Shown in pieces: positions 19,258-32,000 of a stretch of 64,000 bases of DNA (the first letter of the stretch is position 1; every line of letters begins with the position of its first letter). Both the position numbers and the translations under genes were made by a program. The stretch covers positions 2,852,001-2,916,000 of the forward strand of contig NC_018513.1 in NCBI RefSeq assembly GCF_000292915.1, written 5' to 3'. This DNA comes from Burkholderia cepacia GG4 (GTDB lineage Bacteria > Pseudomonadota > Gammaproteobacteria > Burkholderiales > Burkholderiaceae). The notes under the pieces are model-generated. The model saw nothing but the letters and a program-made list of their open reading frames with translations, was not told the origin of the DNA and did not search any database.

Positions 19258-21141
19258 TCACTCGTTCGATGCCGCCCGCACGTCCGGCACACTCTGCAGC
19301 ACGGGCGCAACCGTCGACTGGTATTCCGGCACCCAGCGTCGCAGATCGCGCCGGACTTCGTCGTCGCTCAGCACACGGTTCTGCATCAGCCACGGCAGCA
19401 ATTCGTCGAGCAAGTGATCCGGCACTTCCCGCGCACGCGCGATCCGCAGTTTGGGGTGCGGCGTGCGCGTCGTCGTCTCGTCGTCCGCGAGCAGTTCCTC
19501 GTAGAGTTTCTCGCCAGGCCGCAGCCCCGTGAACTCGATCCGGATCTGCCCTTCCGAAAAGCCGTACAGACGGATCAGGTCTCGCGCGAGATCGACGATC
19601 TTGACCGGCTCGCCCATGTCGAGAATGAAGATCTCGCCACCGTGCCCCATGCTCGACGCCTGCAGCACGAGTTGCGAGGCTTCCGGAATCGTCATGAAGA
19701 ACCGCGTGATCTCGGGATGCGTGACCGTCACCGGGCCGCCCTTCGCGATCTGCTGCTGGAACTTCGGGATCACGCTGCCCGCGCTGCCGAGGACGTTGCC
19801 GAACCGCACCGTCTCGAACTGCGTGCCGCCGCTCGTCTGCTGCAACGCCTGGCACGCCATCTCGGCGAGACGCTTGCTCGCGCCCATCACGTTGGTCGGG
19901 TTGACGGCCTTGTCGGTCGAGATCAGCACGAAATGACGGACGCCGTGGCGAATCGCCGCGCGCGCGACCCGATAGGTGCCGAGCACGTTGTTGCGCAGCG
20001 CCTGCCACGCGTTGTGCTCTTCCATCAACGGCACGTGCTTGTATGCGGCCGCATGGAACACGATGTGCGGCGCATAGCGCGACATCACCTGGTCGAGCAG
20101 CAGCGAATCCTTCGCGTCGCCGATGATCGGGAGGACGGGTTGATCGGGGAAACGCTCCCTCAACTCCTCGGCGAGCCGGTACATCGCGTATTCGGACAGA
20201 TCGAACGCGACGAGCTGCGCCGGCGCGAAACGGAGGATTTGCCGGCACAGTTCGGAGCCGATCGAACCGCCCGCGCCCGTCACCATCACGACGCGGCCGC
20301 GCAGCAGCGCCTCGACGTGCGGCGTGTCGATCGTCACGGCATCGCGCCCCAGCAAGTCCTCGAGGTCGATATTGCGCACCTGCGACAGGAACCCCTGCCC
20401 CGGCATCAGCGCGGTCAGCGACGGCAGCACCATCGCCTTGATACCGGCGCGCACGCACAGCGTCGCGACGCGGCGCTGCGTCTCGACGGTCGCCGACGGA
20501 ATCGCGATGATCGCGTATTCGACCTTCATCGCGTCGGTCCAGTGCTTCAGGTCGTTGAACGAGCCGAGCACCTTGTAGCCGTAGATCTCGCGGCCCTGCT
20601 TGGTGACGTCGTCGTCCAGCAGGCCGACGAGGCGCCACTCGCCCGAACGGGACAGTTCGCGCGCGAGGCTCGCGCCGGCCGTGCCGGCGCCGAGGACCAG
20701 CACCGGCTTGCCCTGGCCGACGAGACCGCCGTACAGGTAGAACTCCTTCGTGGCACGGTAAAGCGCACGGGCGCCGCCCATCAGCAGGAACAGCATCAGC
20801 GGCGATACCAGCAGCACCGAGCGCGGAATGATCGGCGACGGCTGGAACATCACGGCCCCGATCATCACGATCACGCCGCCGCCGCCGACCGCCTTCGAGA
20901 TGCGCATCAGGTCGGGCAGGCTCGCGAACACCCACAGGCCGCGGTACAAGCCGAACACATGGAACATCAGCGCGTAGACCGGCAGCGTCCAGACGAGCGC
21001 GGTCACCGCGCCGCCCAGGAAATCAGACGGAACGCTGCCGTTGAAACGAACGAGATAAGCGAACAACCACGAGGCGACAACCGCCGTCAGGTCGAACAGG
21101 AAAGCACTCAGTGACAGCCACGATGCTTTGGATCGCAACAT
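19258..21141 (-). CDS. wbiI: Membrane-bound nucleotide-sugar 4,6-dehydratase (WbpM/CapD family, WbiI)
   Basis: The 627-residue protein has four N-terminal membrane spans (residues about 10-120), a first Rossmann fold (VLVLGAGTAGAS near 155) and a second catalytic SDR domain (MVTGAGGSIGSELCRQI near 290). The active site reads STDKAVNPTNVMGASKR, with Met in place of the usual Tyr, the SMK-type triad of WbpM-like UDP-GlcNAc C6-dehydratases. These make UDP-4-keto-6-deoxy sugars leading to QuiNAc or FucNAc. It is the last gene of the wbiGHI group, so its product feeds WbiG (ketoreductase) and WbiH (transferase). A terminator follows immediately. Confidence 0.9.
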   Translation of the reverse strand: MLRSKASWLSLSAFLFDLTAVVASWLFAYLVRFNGSVPSDFLGGAVTALVWTLPVYALMFHVFGLYRGLWVFASLPDLMRISKAVGGGGVIVMIGAVMFQPSPIIPRSVLLVSPLMLFLLMGGARALYRATKEFYLYGGLVGQGKPVLVLGAGTAGASLARELSRSGEWRLVGLLDDDVTKQGREIYGYKVLGSFNDLKHWTDAMKVEYAIIAIPSATVETQRRVATLCVRAGIKAMVLPSLTALMPGQGFLSQVRNIDLEDLLGRDAVTIDTPHVEALLRGRVVMVTGAGGSIGSELCRQILRFAPAQLVAFDLSEYAMYRLAEELRERFPDQPVLPIIGDAKDSLLLDQVMSRYAPHIVFHAAAYKHVPLMEEHNAWQALRNNVLGTYRVARAAIRHGVRHFVLISTDKAVNPTNVMGASKRLAEMACQALQQTSGGTQFETVRFGNVLGSAGSVIPKFQQQIAKGGPVTVTHPEITRFFMTIPEASQLVLQASSMGHGGEIFILDMGEPVKIVDLARDLIRLYGFSEGQIRIEFTGLRPGEKLYEELLADDETTTRTPHPKLRIARAREVPDHLLDELLPWLMQNRVLSDDEVRRDLRRWVPEYQSTVAPVLQSVPDVRAASNE

Positions 21142-21153
21142 CGGCAGGAAACC

Positions 21154-22170
21154 TCAAGAGTTGTTTTCGGCGGCCGACTGAAACCGGCGCCAACGCACGT
21201 CGATCACCAACCCGATACATGCGAGGACGCCATACCATGCGAAAAACAACAGCCACTGCTGCTGTTCGGGGCGGCCCTTTGCCCACACGGCGACGATTAT
21301 GCCTGCGAGCATGATGAGGTACCAATAAAGAGCAGTCCGACGGTGACCTACCCCCGAGCGGACCATCCTTTGATAATAATGCTCCCGGTGCGCTTGCCAG
21401 AACTTTTTACCGCGTAACAAACGTCTCAGAAGTGTTACAGATGCGTCAGCGATAAAGGGAGCGAACACGAGCGCCGGAAACCAGATCGGCCAGGCGTCGG
21501 CACGCCATCCCCAGTAGCCGACCGCGCCGGCCAGGAATCCCAGCGGAATCGAGCCTGCGTCGCCGAGAAACAGGCGAGCCGGATGAAAGTTGAGCAACAG
21601 GAAGCCGAACGCCGCACCGGCCACGGCCGCGCCTGCCACGACGAGATCCGGGGACGGATGCGCCCCGGTCAGCGCCGCGATCGCGTATGCCCCGAAGCCA
21701 AACAGCGCCATGCCGCCCGCGAGGCCATCGGCGCCGTCCATGAAGTTGTACAGGTTCGTCAGCCAGACCATCACGAAGCCGACGCCGACGAGCAGCCACC
21801 ACGGCGCATCGGCCGGAAAGACGACGATCAATGCAACCACTGCCGCGAGGTGTGCCGAGAACCGCACGCGGGCCGGCAGCCCGCGCCGGTCGTCGATCTG
21901 CGACATCGCGGCCAGCCCCGCCGCGGCGACGGCCATCAGCCACAACGCCGGCGCAAGCGCCAGCAGCGCGACCACGCAGACCGGCACGATCCCCCAGCCG
22001 CCGACGCGCGGCGTCGGCAGCGTATGGAGCGAACGATCGTTCGGAATATCGGTGGCGAGACGCCATGCGAGACCGGTCGCGAGCAGCATGCGCAGGATCG
22101 CCGTCGATGCGATGGCGGCGACCAGCGCCACCATGGCCGCGGCATGCCATGTGGAGATCGGGAGGTGCAT
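21154..22170 (-). CDS. wbiH: Undecaprenyl-phosphate N-acetyl-6-deoxyhexosamine-1-phosphate transferase (WbpL/WbiH type)
   Basis: The 338-residue polytopic membrane protein belongs to the MraY/WecA family. Motifs are DRSLHTLPTPRVGGWGI near residue 41, the catalytic NLYNFMDGADGLAGG near residue 140 and LFLGDAGSIPLGFLAG near residue 195, followed by HREHYYQRMVRSG, typical of the WbpL/WbcO branch. It would transfer QuiNAc-1-P or FucNAc-1-P to undecaprenyl phosphate and so start the O-antigen. The start at 22170 was chosen because it lies 6 bases after the stop of wbiG; the frame is open upstream but only inside wbiG. It is 13 bases before wbiI. Confidence 0.88.
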   Translation of the reverse strand: MHLPISTWHAAAMVALVAAIASTAILRMLLATGLAWRLATDIPNDRSLHTLPTPRVGGWGIVPVCVVALLALAPALWLMAVAAAGLAAMSQIDDRRGLPARVRFSAHLAAVVALIVVFPADAPWWLLVGVGFVMVWLTNLYNFMDGADGLAGGMALFGFGAYAIAALTGAHPSPDLVVAGAAVAGAAFGFLLLNFHPARLFLGDAGSIPLGFLAGAVGYWGWRADAWPIWFPALVFAPFIADASVTLLRRLLRGKKFWQAHREHYYQRMVRSGVGHRRTALYWYLIMLAGIIVAVWAKGRPEQQQWLLFFAWYGVLACIGLVIDVRWRRFQSAAENNS

Positions 22171-22175
22171 GTCGA

Positions 22176-23141
22176 TTATTGTTGTGTATCGCGCGAACGA
22201 TACCATGCGGCAGTCGCTTCGAGGCCCTGGCGGGTCGTATAGGGCGGATGCCAGCCGAGCACGCGCCCGATCCGGCCGGTATCGAGCTGCAGGCTGCCGG
22301 TCAGGCGGTCGATGGCCGCACGGCGGCCGGTCAGCTTCCCGAGCACACGCAGCAGCGCCGGCGGCACCGCGATCAGCCGCGCCGGCTTGCCGAGCGCGTC
22401 GCCAACGAGACGCAGCAGGCCCGCGACCGACGGCGCGTCGTCGTCGGCGACATGAAAGCACTCACCGGCCGCGCGCGGGTCGAGTGCGCAGCGCAGCAGC
22501 GCATCCGCGAGGTTTTCGACGTAGACGATGCTGCGGCGCGCCGCAACGGCGCCGAGCGGCAACGGCACCCCGCGGGCGACCGCATCCATCATCCGCAAGA
22601 AGTTGGCGCGGACGGCCGGACCATAAACGAGCGGCGGACGAACGACGACGACGTCGAGCCCTGCCGACGCACCGAACTGCGCGAGTTGCCGCTCCGCGCG
22701 CAGCTTCGAGCGGCCGTATGCATCCTGCGGATCGGGTACGAAGGCTTCCGACAGCGGCACACCGTCGTCGCCCTCGCCTACCGCCTTGATGCTGCTCGCG
22801 AACACGATGCGGCGCACGCCGTGATGGCGCGCGGCCTTGGCGAGACGCAGGGTGCCGACGACGTTGGTGGCGTCGAACGCAGCGTCGGGATCGGGCGACT
22901 CGTCGCGCATCACGTGCACGCGGGCGGCGAGATGGATCACGCAATCGGCGGCCAGGTCGGCCGGCCACGCTTCGTCCAGGCCATCGAAATCGGCGGTGCC
23001 GTGCACCCATTCGCGCACGCCGTCGATGCAGCCGCCCGGTCGCCGTACCAGCGCGGTGACGGTGTGCCCGGCCTGCAATGCGCGACGGCAGACCGCTCGG
23101 CCGACGAAGCCGTTGGCGCCGGTGACGACGAGATGGGTCAT
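22176..23141 (-). CDS. wbiG: NAD-dependent epimerase/4-ketoreductase (WbiG type)
   Basis: The 321-residue SDR enzyme has the dinucleotide motif TGANGFVGRAV at residues 7-17, the serine in VFASSIKAVGE and the YxxxK pair in YGRSKLRAE. It resembles WbpV/WbiG proteins that reduce the 4-keto sugar made by WbiI-type dehydratases, giving UDP-QuiNAc or UDP-FucNAc. The start at 23141 has a strong ribosome binding site (AGGAGGG). Genes wbiG, wbiH and wbiI are tightly packed and probably cotranscribed. The precise stereochemistry of the product cannot be read from sequence. Confidence 0.85.
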   Translation of the reverse strand: MTHLVVTGANGFVGRAVCRRALQAGHTVTALVRRPGGCIDGVREWVHGTADFDGLDEAWPADLAADCVIHLAARVHVMRDESPDPDAAFDATNVVGTLRLAKAARHHGVRRIVFASSIKAVGEGDDGVPLSEAFVPDPQDAYGRSKLRAERQLAQFGASAGLDVVVVRPPLVYGPAVRANFLRMMDAVARGVPLPLGAVAARRSIVYVENLADALLRCALDPRAAGECFHVADDDAPSVAGLLRLVGDALGKPARLIAVPPALLRVLGKLTGRRAAIDRLTGSLQLDTGRIGRVLGWHPPYTTRQGLEATAAWYRSRDTQQ

Positions 23142-23624
23142 CGCGCCCTCCTGCGTGGTCGGCTGACGGCTTGGTGCAGCGGCGCGAACCCGCCCACGGC
23201 GCGGGCAAGCAGCGCGTGTCGAAGCGCAGAGGCCCGGCACGGGGGAACTGAAAGGGAGGCAGAGACAAGCACGTCGGGATCTCGAAGACGGGAAGCACGT
23301 CGAGCGACGGCGCCGTCATCGATCGGCGCCGCGCGACAGGCATCGGGCGGTGCATCAACGCATGTGCTGCCGGATGCAACCGGATGGAAAGGCAAAGTGA
23401 TGTTCGGGTTCCGAATCAGATGAAAACGTCGCGTGGCGCGGCTTGTCCTGCTTGCCGGACGGTGGCTTCACCGTTGCCCGATCCCGGCCGACCGCCATCG
23501 GCACACGCGTGCCGAGGGTGCCGCATCGATGCGCGGCCATTGTAACCTTGCCGATCGGCAGCAACCAAGCCATGCGCCCCACGTCCGTGGCCTCTGGCGC
23601 CACGCGCGCCGGACGTGCCGCCGC
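23142..23624. other. 483-base gap without a credible gene
   Basis: This is the longest non-coding stretch in the O-antigen locus. Short open frames exist (for example 23355-23603 minus, 82 codons) but they show no recognisable domain, no ribosome binding site and no conserved look. An imperfect inverted repeat (ACGTCCG at 23581 with CGGACGT ending at 23616, plus an inner GTGGC/GCCAC pair) lies just upstream of the glycosyltransferase stop on the opposite side. I found no clear promoter for wbiG, although this is where one would be expected. Confidence 0.5.
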
Positions 23625-24821
23625 TCAGGCCAGCAACGCCCCCACCTTGTCGACGAGCGGCGCGAGCATCCGCTCCCACCCGTGCTCGTGCTCGACGAAG
23701 GCGCGCGCGTGCGCCGTCATCTCGACCGCCCCGGCCTCGTCGGCGACGAGCTGCTCGATACGATCGACGAATTGTTCCGGCGTATCCGCAATCAGCAGAT
23801 CGCGGCCGCTTTCCGCGCCGAGGCCCTCGTGGCCCAGCGACGTCGTGACCACCGGCAGCCCCAGCGCCATGTACTCGAGGATCTTGTTCTGGACGCCTGC
23901 GCCGATGCGCATCGGGCACACGCCGATTGCGCCATCGGATGCGGCTTGCGCGACCGACTCGACCCGGCCGGTCACGTCGACGCCGTCATACGCGCGAAAT
24001 CGTTCCGCCAGCGCGGGCGCGATGGACCCGACGATCCGGAAGCGATAGTCGGCACGCTTGCGCAGCAACGGCAGTACGGCCTCCGCGAAAAAGTGACACA
24101 TGTCCTGGTTCTGGACCGTGCGCATGTCGCCGATGAAGATCAGGACCCGGCTCGCCATGCTGCGCGACGTGTACGGCAGGCCTGACAGATCCACGCCGTT
24201 CGAGCACACCATCACCTTCGCCGCGGACGCATCCGGAAACAGGTAGTCGCGGTCGGTCCGGGAGACCAGCACCGACAGGTCGAAATCGTTGACGATCGTG
24301 CGCTCGTAATCGAGCAGGCGCTTCGCCTCGATGCCGAACACGCGCGACTTCAGTCCGCGGGCGTTCTTCAGCTGCTTCACCCGGCTGTAGTTGAGCGAGA
24401 TCGCATCGGTCATCTCCAGGATGCGCGGCTTGTCCGACTTGCGCACATACTCTGCGCAGCGCACGAGATGCACGAATGCGCCGTCGTGCGACGGCAGCAA
24501 GCGCGCCACCGCCGCCGCAAACGCGCGACTGCGGTAATACGCCACCTGCAGCGGCGTGCGGGTCGGCAAGGCGAGCAGCGTATTCACGTACGAGCGCCGG
24601 CGGGACAGAAACACGCGTTCGACCCGGTCGAATACGCCATCGTCCGGCAGCGACGCGTGCATCTCCTCTTCGGTCTCGCACATGCTGAGCAGCGTCAGCG
24701 AGTAATGACGGGACAGCACACGGCACAGATGGTAGATCCGCAGCTTGTCGCCGCCGATCACCGGATACGGAAACCGTGGCGTCAGCACCAGCAGCTTCTT
24801 CTTGTTCTTGTCCTGATTCAT
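23625..24821 (-). CDS. Glycosyltransferase (GT-B, GT4-like)
   Basis: The 398-residue protein has a GT-B plan: an N-terminal acceptor domain beginning LLVLTPRFPYPVIGGDKLRIYHL and a C-terminal donor domain with VLIFIGDMRTVQN near residue 215 and IGVCPMRIGAGVQNKILEYMALGLPVV near residue 305. The opening and the following block resemble glycosyltransferases of the exopolysaccharide type often annotated as stp1-like. The ATG at 24821 overlaps the stop of the next upstream gene (ATGA), so the two are coupled. It is the last of three consecutive glycosyltransferases after rmd and probably adds a sugar to the O-antigen. Donor and linkage are unknown. Confidence 0.82.
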   Translation of the reverse strand: MNQDKNKKKLLVLTPRFPYPVIGGDKLRIYHLCRVLSRHYSLTLLSMCETEEEMHASLPDDGVFDRVERVFLSRRRSYVNTLLALPTRTPLQVAYYRSRAFAAAVARLLPSHDGAFVHLVRCAEYVRKSDKPRILEMTDAISLNYSRVKQLKNARGLKSRVFGIEAKRLLDYERTIVNDFDLSVLVSRTDRDYLFPDASAAKVMVCSNGVDLSGLPYTSRSMASRVLIFIGDMRTVQNQDMCHFFAEAVLPLLRKRADYRFRIVGSIAPALAERFRAYDGVDVTGRVESVAQAASDGAIGVCPMRIGAGVQNKILEYMALGLPVVTTSLGHEGLGAESGRDLLIADTPEQFVDRIEQLVADEAGAVEMTAHARAFVEHEHGWERMLAPLVDKVGALLA

Positions 24822-25894
24822 GGTAGATGCGCCCAGAAATCCTGAATCAACGGACGCACGGCCGACTCCGAGAAGGACCGAGCGCGGGCCACACCGTCGC
24901 CGATGGCAACGTCGAATCGTGCGCCGTCGTTCCATACCCGGCGAATCTGCTCCGCCATCTCGTCCACCGAGAAAGGATCGAATTGCAGGCCGCAGTCGCC
25001 GACCACCTCGGGCATCGACGTCGTGTTGCTGCACGCAACGGGCGTACCCGACGCCATCGCCTCCAGCAGCGGAATGCCGAACCCTTCGAACAGCGAAGCA
25101 AAGATGAACGCGCGCGCGTGCCGGTACTGCTCGCGCAGTTCGTCCCGCGAAATGTAGCCGAGCAACTCGACCGCCCCCGCGAGCCCGAGCGCTGCCGCCC
25201 GCCCGAGAAAATGCGCGTGATGGTCGGACTTGATCCCCGCGATCCTCAGCGTAGCGTCAGCGCCGAGCGCCGGCCGCGCGATCGCGAACGCCTGCAGGAG
25301 GCGATCGACGTTCTTGCTCGGCACCTCGCCCGCGACCGTGAACAGGTACGGCCGGCGCGCCGCCGGGCTCACCGGCGCGTCGAACCAGTCGTCCGAAATC
25401 ATGCACGGGATGACGTGCACGTCGGCCTCGTTGAGCCCGAACGTGTCGACCAGTTCCCGCTGCGTAAACCGCGAGATGGTCAGCACGACGTCGGCCCGGC
25501 GCGCCAGCCGCGGCACCACATGCCGACGGTACACGCGCCCGGCGGTCTGATACAGCGACCTCGCCGGCGGCAGCACGCTCCACGGCTGCAGGTAGATCAG
25601 ATCGTAAATGACCGCGATCAGCCGCGTGTTGCCCGTGGAGCGCAGCGGCCCGGTGTTGTACGGGCACAGCAGATAGTCGGGCTTCTGCTCGCGGCACAAC
25701 CGCGGCAACTCGACCTGCTCCCACCACGGGAAGAAACCGCGCCCTTTGCTGACGCACGGCCAATCGTCGGCGCTCACCCCGCTTGGCGCGAAACCCAGCA
25801 CGGACTCGCCGACCGGCGCCACCAGTTGTCGGGCGAAGCGCCCCATGCCGCGGTAGTTGCCCACCATCCAGGTGATGTCCACCCCCAACTTCAC
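24818..25894 (-). CDS. Glycosyltransferase family 4
   Basis: The 358-residue GT-B enzyme has the start MKLGVDITWMVGNYRGMGRFARQL, common in mannosyl/rhamnosyl transferases of D-rhamnan and mannan clusters. VIYDLIYLQPW near residue 95 is conserved in that branch. The donor-site block ASLFEGFGIPLLEAMASGTPV near residue 265 has the E-x7-E pattern. It lies 28 bases after the previous gene and overlaps the next by 4 bases. A role like WbpY or WbpZ (D-rhamnose transfer from GDP-D-Rha) is inferred from the neighbouring gmd and rmd. Confidence 0.85.
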   Translation of the reverse strand: MKLGVDITWMVGNYRGMGRFARQLVAPVGESVLGFAPSGVSADDWPCVSKGRGFFPWWEQVELPRLCREQKPDYLLCPYNTGPLRSTGNTRLIAVIYDLIYLQPWSVLPPARSLYQTAGRVYRRHVVPRLARRADVVLTISRFTQRELVDTFGLNEADVHVIPCMISDDWFDAPVSPAARRPYLFTVAGEVPSKNVDRLLQAFAIARPALGADATLRIAGIKSDHHAHFLGRAAALGLAGAVELLGYISRDELREQYRHARAFIFASLFEGFGIPLLEAMASGTPVACSNTTSMPEVVGDCGLQFDPFSVDEMAEQIRRVWNDGARFDVAIGDGVARARSFSESAVRPLIQDFWAHLP

Positions 25895-25922
25895 GCGGTG
25901 CTCCTCGAAGCGAATTGATTCA

Positions 25923-27067
25923 TTAACGACGTGTTCCGCGCAGGACGGCTGCGTAGACGGCCAGCGTCTTCTCCGCGCAAGCTGGCCAATTCAGCGCGCG
26001 CGCCCGTGCCAGTCCGGCCGCGCGAAGCACGTCGGCTTTGCCCGGCTGCTCGACGATCATTCTCATGCCGTCGGCGATGTCGCCGCTGCGAGCGGGATCG
26101 ACCAGGATCGCCGCGTCGCCCGCGACTTCGGGAACCGACGTCGTGCTGGAGGCCACGACCGGCAGGCCCGACGCAAAAGCTTCCACGACGGGCAACCCGA
26201 AACCCTCGCACAGCGACGCGAACACGAGCGCACTTGCCGACTGCAGCAGCGCGCGCACCTCAAGGTCGGGCAGATACTCGAGCCAGCGAACGCTGCCGCT
26301 CTCGTCCGCGCGCAAGCGTGCAACGAGTTGCTCGCAGCCCCACCCTGCCCGGCCGACGATCACCAGCGGGATCTCGCGGCGCAGATTGGCCGGCAAGCTC
26401 GCATGGGCGTCGAGCACGCGCTCGAGGTTCTTCCGCGGCTGCAGGGTCCCGACGCACAGGAAGAATTGCGCCGGCAAGCCGAGGCGCTTCAGTACCGCCT
26501 CGCGCTCGGCGGGCTCGACCCGCTCGAAGAACCGGGGATGGACACCCAGCGGAACCACCGAGATCCGCTCCGGTGCAATACCGAAGTGCTCGACGATTTC
26601 CTGTTTCGAGTAATCGGAGATCGTGATCACATGGTCGGCCCAGGTGCCTGAGCGACGCAGCAGCCAACGCCGCAGCGCCGCCAGCCGGATCGTCGTCCAC
26701 TCCGGATGCGACAATGGAATCGCGTCCATCAGCGTCGCGATGACCGGTGTCGACGACAGCTTCGGAATCAGGTGATCCGTCGCATGAAACACATCCAGGC
26801 GTTCCGCGCGCAGCGCCTTCTCGTCGATGGCGGACCACGGCGTCACGGCGCCCAGCACCGTCGCGACCTCATGCCGGCCGAGGTTGATCGCCGGGCGGGC
26901 GCCCGGAAATACGTCGTCGCCGACGGTCGCGCCAAAGCCGGCGGGGACCAGGTCGATCCCCCCCCGCGCGATCAGCGCCTGCCCCAATTCGCGCGTATAC
27001 GAACCGATACCGTCGACGCCGCCATGCGCTCGGCTCCGCGCGAGAGCCGTCGTGCCGAAACCGACCT

Positions 27068-27071
<4 letters not shown>
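25923..27071 (-). CDS. Glycosyltransferase family 4
   Basis: The 382-residue GT-B enzyme opens MKVGFGTTALARSRAHGGVDGIGSY (start only quoted in part here as a family-like N-terminus). VFHATDHLIPKL near residue 95 is a common acceptor-domain block. FFLCVGTLQPRKNLERVLDAH near residue 205 and SLCEGFGLPVVEAFASGLPVV near residue 290 form the donor-binding domain with the E-x7-E pattern. It overlaps rmd by 4 bases, so the two are translationally coupled, which suggests that it uses the GDP-D-rhamnose made by Rmd. It could correspond functionally to WbpZ or WbpY of the A-band cluster of Pseudomonas aeruginosa. Confidence 0.85.
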
Positions 27072-29057
<1,986 letters not shown>

Positions 29058-32000
29058 TCACTCGGTCTCCGCAGGGACTTCCATGCGGGTGACGGCCTGG
29101 ATGACCTGGTGCGTCGGCAGTACGCTGCCCAGCAATTGCTGGACAGAGGCTTCCCAGGTCAGCGTGGGCATTCCCTCTGACTTCGGGTGTGCGCCTTGCC
29201 GATACAGCGTGAGCCAGTGTGTCACGGCCTGCGCCAACGCTTCGCCGCTGGTGCCGTGGAAATAATGCGCATGGTCCAGCGCCACCTCACGGAACACCGG
29301 CAAATCCCGCGCCAGTATCGGCAGATGCTTGCGACCCGCCTCGATCAGCGGCAACCCGAAGCCTTCGCCTTCCGAAGCCGCCAGCAGACAGCTACAAGCG
29401 CCATAGACCTGATCCAGGTATTCATCGCTGATGCTCTCCAGCCAGAATAGTCGTTTTCCAAGCTCGGGATGCGCCCGCAGACGGGCGACCAGCTTCTCGA
29501 CCAGCCACCCGGATTTGCCGACGATCACCAGATTGACCGCCGTACCTTGCTGCCAGAGCTGCTCGAAAGCCGCCAGCGCCTGGGCGTGTCCCTTGCGCGG
29601 CTCGACCGTCCCCACCATCAAGAAGCTGGGGGCCGCGCGCAGCGCCTTGAGTATACGGGGCGCGTCGCTCGGCATGCCGGTGCTCGGTCGCGAATTCTGT
29701 ACATCCGCGCCGTAATGGAACCAGCCCACCTCGAGCGCGTCCTGGCGCTGGGGATGATGCTGGTGCAACCACTGCGTGAATTCCTCCGACACCGTCCGGG
29801 AGCCGCACACGACGCCGTCATAACGGGAGATCGTGTTCAGCCATTTCGTGAACAGCTCCTCGCTCCCCGGCGCAAAGTAGCTGGGCATCTGCACGCACAG
29901 GAGGTCGTACACCACAAACTGGATGCGAACGCCCTGACGCGACATTTCATCGAGAAACGCTTCCTGGACGCCGATGCCGTACGGGTTCAGATCCAGCCCC
30001 AAAAAGACATCGCCTGCCTGGAAATCAATGGGATCTTCCTGCACCGACCCAGGGTCGCCCTGCCCCATGAATCGCGACCGCAGACGTTTCGCGTAGAAGT
30101 AACCCGTTCGGTCGTGCGTTGCGTAGACCGGCCACACCTCGAAATCCTTCGGTGGATCCTTGAGCAGTTCGCTCAGGATACTCCGCACGACCCGTTGAAT
30201 GCCGGTCCGGGCGTCATGGCTGACCAGCTCCGATACGTCGACAAAGAGCGCACGGCGCGTGCGCGTGGGCAAGCTGAGCGCAATGCCCTGCGCCACTCGA
30301 CTCAGTTCGTCTTCGTTGCATTGACGTACCAACGGCGCGAGGGCCTGGAACAGCTTCTTGCGCGTCGACTTGATGCTCGGACGTGACGGTGCCGTCGGCA
30401 GCGCCCCACCGTTCTGAGCAAGCAGTTCCCGGCAGCGGGCAAACACCTCGTCCACCGTGATGTCATCGAGACAGAAAAAGTTGTGCGGGCAATCGCGTCG
30501 CGCAGGAATGTGGCAGGGCGAGCACGCTGCCTCATTATGCAAGACATAGCTGTTGCCGAACACCGGTGCCCATTCGTGCGCGGTTTCCAGCCCGCCGTAG
30601 ACCCCGAGCGCCGTCACGCCCAGATAGGCCGCCATGTGCGCGCCGCCGGAATTGTTGGCGACGCATAGCTGGTGGCCGGCGAGATGCCGCATCAGTTCGG
30701 GGATGCTGAGCCCCGCTTGAATCACCACTTTTTCAATGCCGTCGAAGCTGAAACGCTGGGCTTCCTTTTCGCTGGCAAAGAACACGCTGACGAGCTCCAC
30801 CGCGGAATCCGCGGCCAGCCGGCGTGCCAACTCGTGGAATCGCGCAACCGGCCATTCCTTGGCATCGCCACCCGCGTAGGGAAACAGCGCAACCGCACGC
30901 GTATGCTGCTGCAGCGGGGTCGCGATCGGCGGCAACACCACATAGTCGGACGGATGAGCCGGCAGTGCGTCGACCAGCGCGAGCATCTGCTCGCTGATCG
31001 ACATGCGATTCAGCGGCGTTTCCACGAACGGCAGGTCCTGGTACGTGGGCAGTGCGATGTCGAGCTTCGCATCGATGGCGGGATTGAGGCAGCCATAGCC
31101 GACCTTGAGCCCCGCCTCGACTTGTGCGAGGACGAACCGCGTATCAGGCTGTCGCCTCAAATCGATCGCCAGGTCGTAGAAACCCAGCTCCTTCACGAAT
31201 TCGGCCAACGAACCATCGGACAGCTCTGCCTGCAGCGACGATTTGCGCTTGAAGTAGTCGAGCGTCAACACCCGATCAAAGAATGGCAGGGTTTGAGCCA
31301 ACGCCTGGTTCCAGCTACCCACCACGACATCGATACTGGCCTTCGGGTATCGGGCGCGCAGACGGGAAATGGCCGGCACCGCCAGCAGCAGATCGCCCAT
31401 GTGATCCAGCTTCAGCAGCAGGATCCGTTTGATTTTCGGCTCGAACAGCGTGGTGCGCTCGAAGGTCACGGCGCGCACCGCGCGCGACTCACGCGGTCGC
31501 TCGAAGGGCGCGATGGCCTCCAGCACGAGCTTGGCGCTGCGATCCCACGAGAATGCCTGAGCCTGGGTCCTGGCGTTCTCCAGCAACCGCGCACGCAGGC
31601 CCTCGTCGGTCAGCGCCTGATGCATCTTGGCGCTGATGGACGGGACCGACTGCGGATCGAACAACGACTCGGGGCTGCCCATGACCTCCGGAAGGCTGGC
31701 GGCGTCGGCAGCGATCACCACGGCGCCGCATGCCATCGCTTCCAGCGGCGGCAAACCGAAGCCTTCGTGCAGGGACGGGAAGACAAACAGGCTGCAGGTA
31801 CTGAACAAAGCCAGCAGCTCGTCATCGGAGATGTAATCGCTGAACAACAGCTCGTCGGCGCGCAGGCCGGCGCGTTGCGCATGTGCACGAAGCGCGCTCA
31901 CTTCCGACTGCGGCATGCGACCGACAAACAGCAGCTGGTGGTGTTGGCGCGACGTGTCAGGCAGCTGGGCAAACGCCTCGATCAGCCGCGGGAGGTTCTT

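Noticed and set aside
23355..23603. An 82-codon minus-strand gene in the gap
   Set aside because: No ribosome binding site, no domain and no hydrophobic or repeated pattern; GC-rich DNA makes many such frames.
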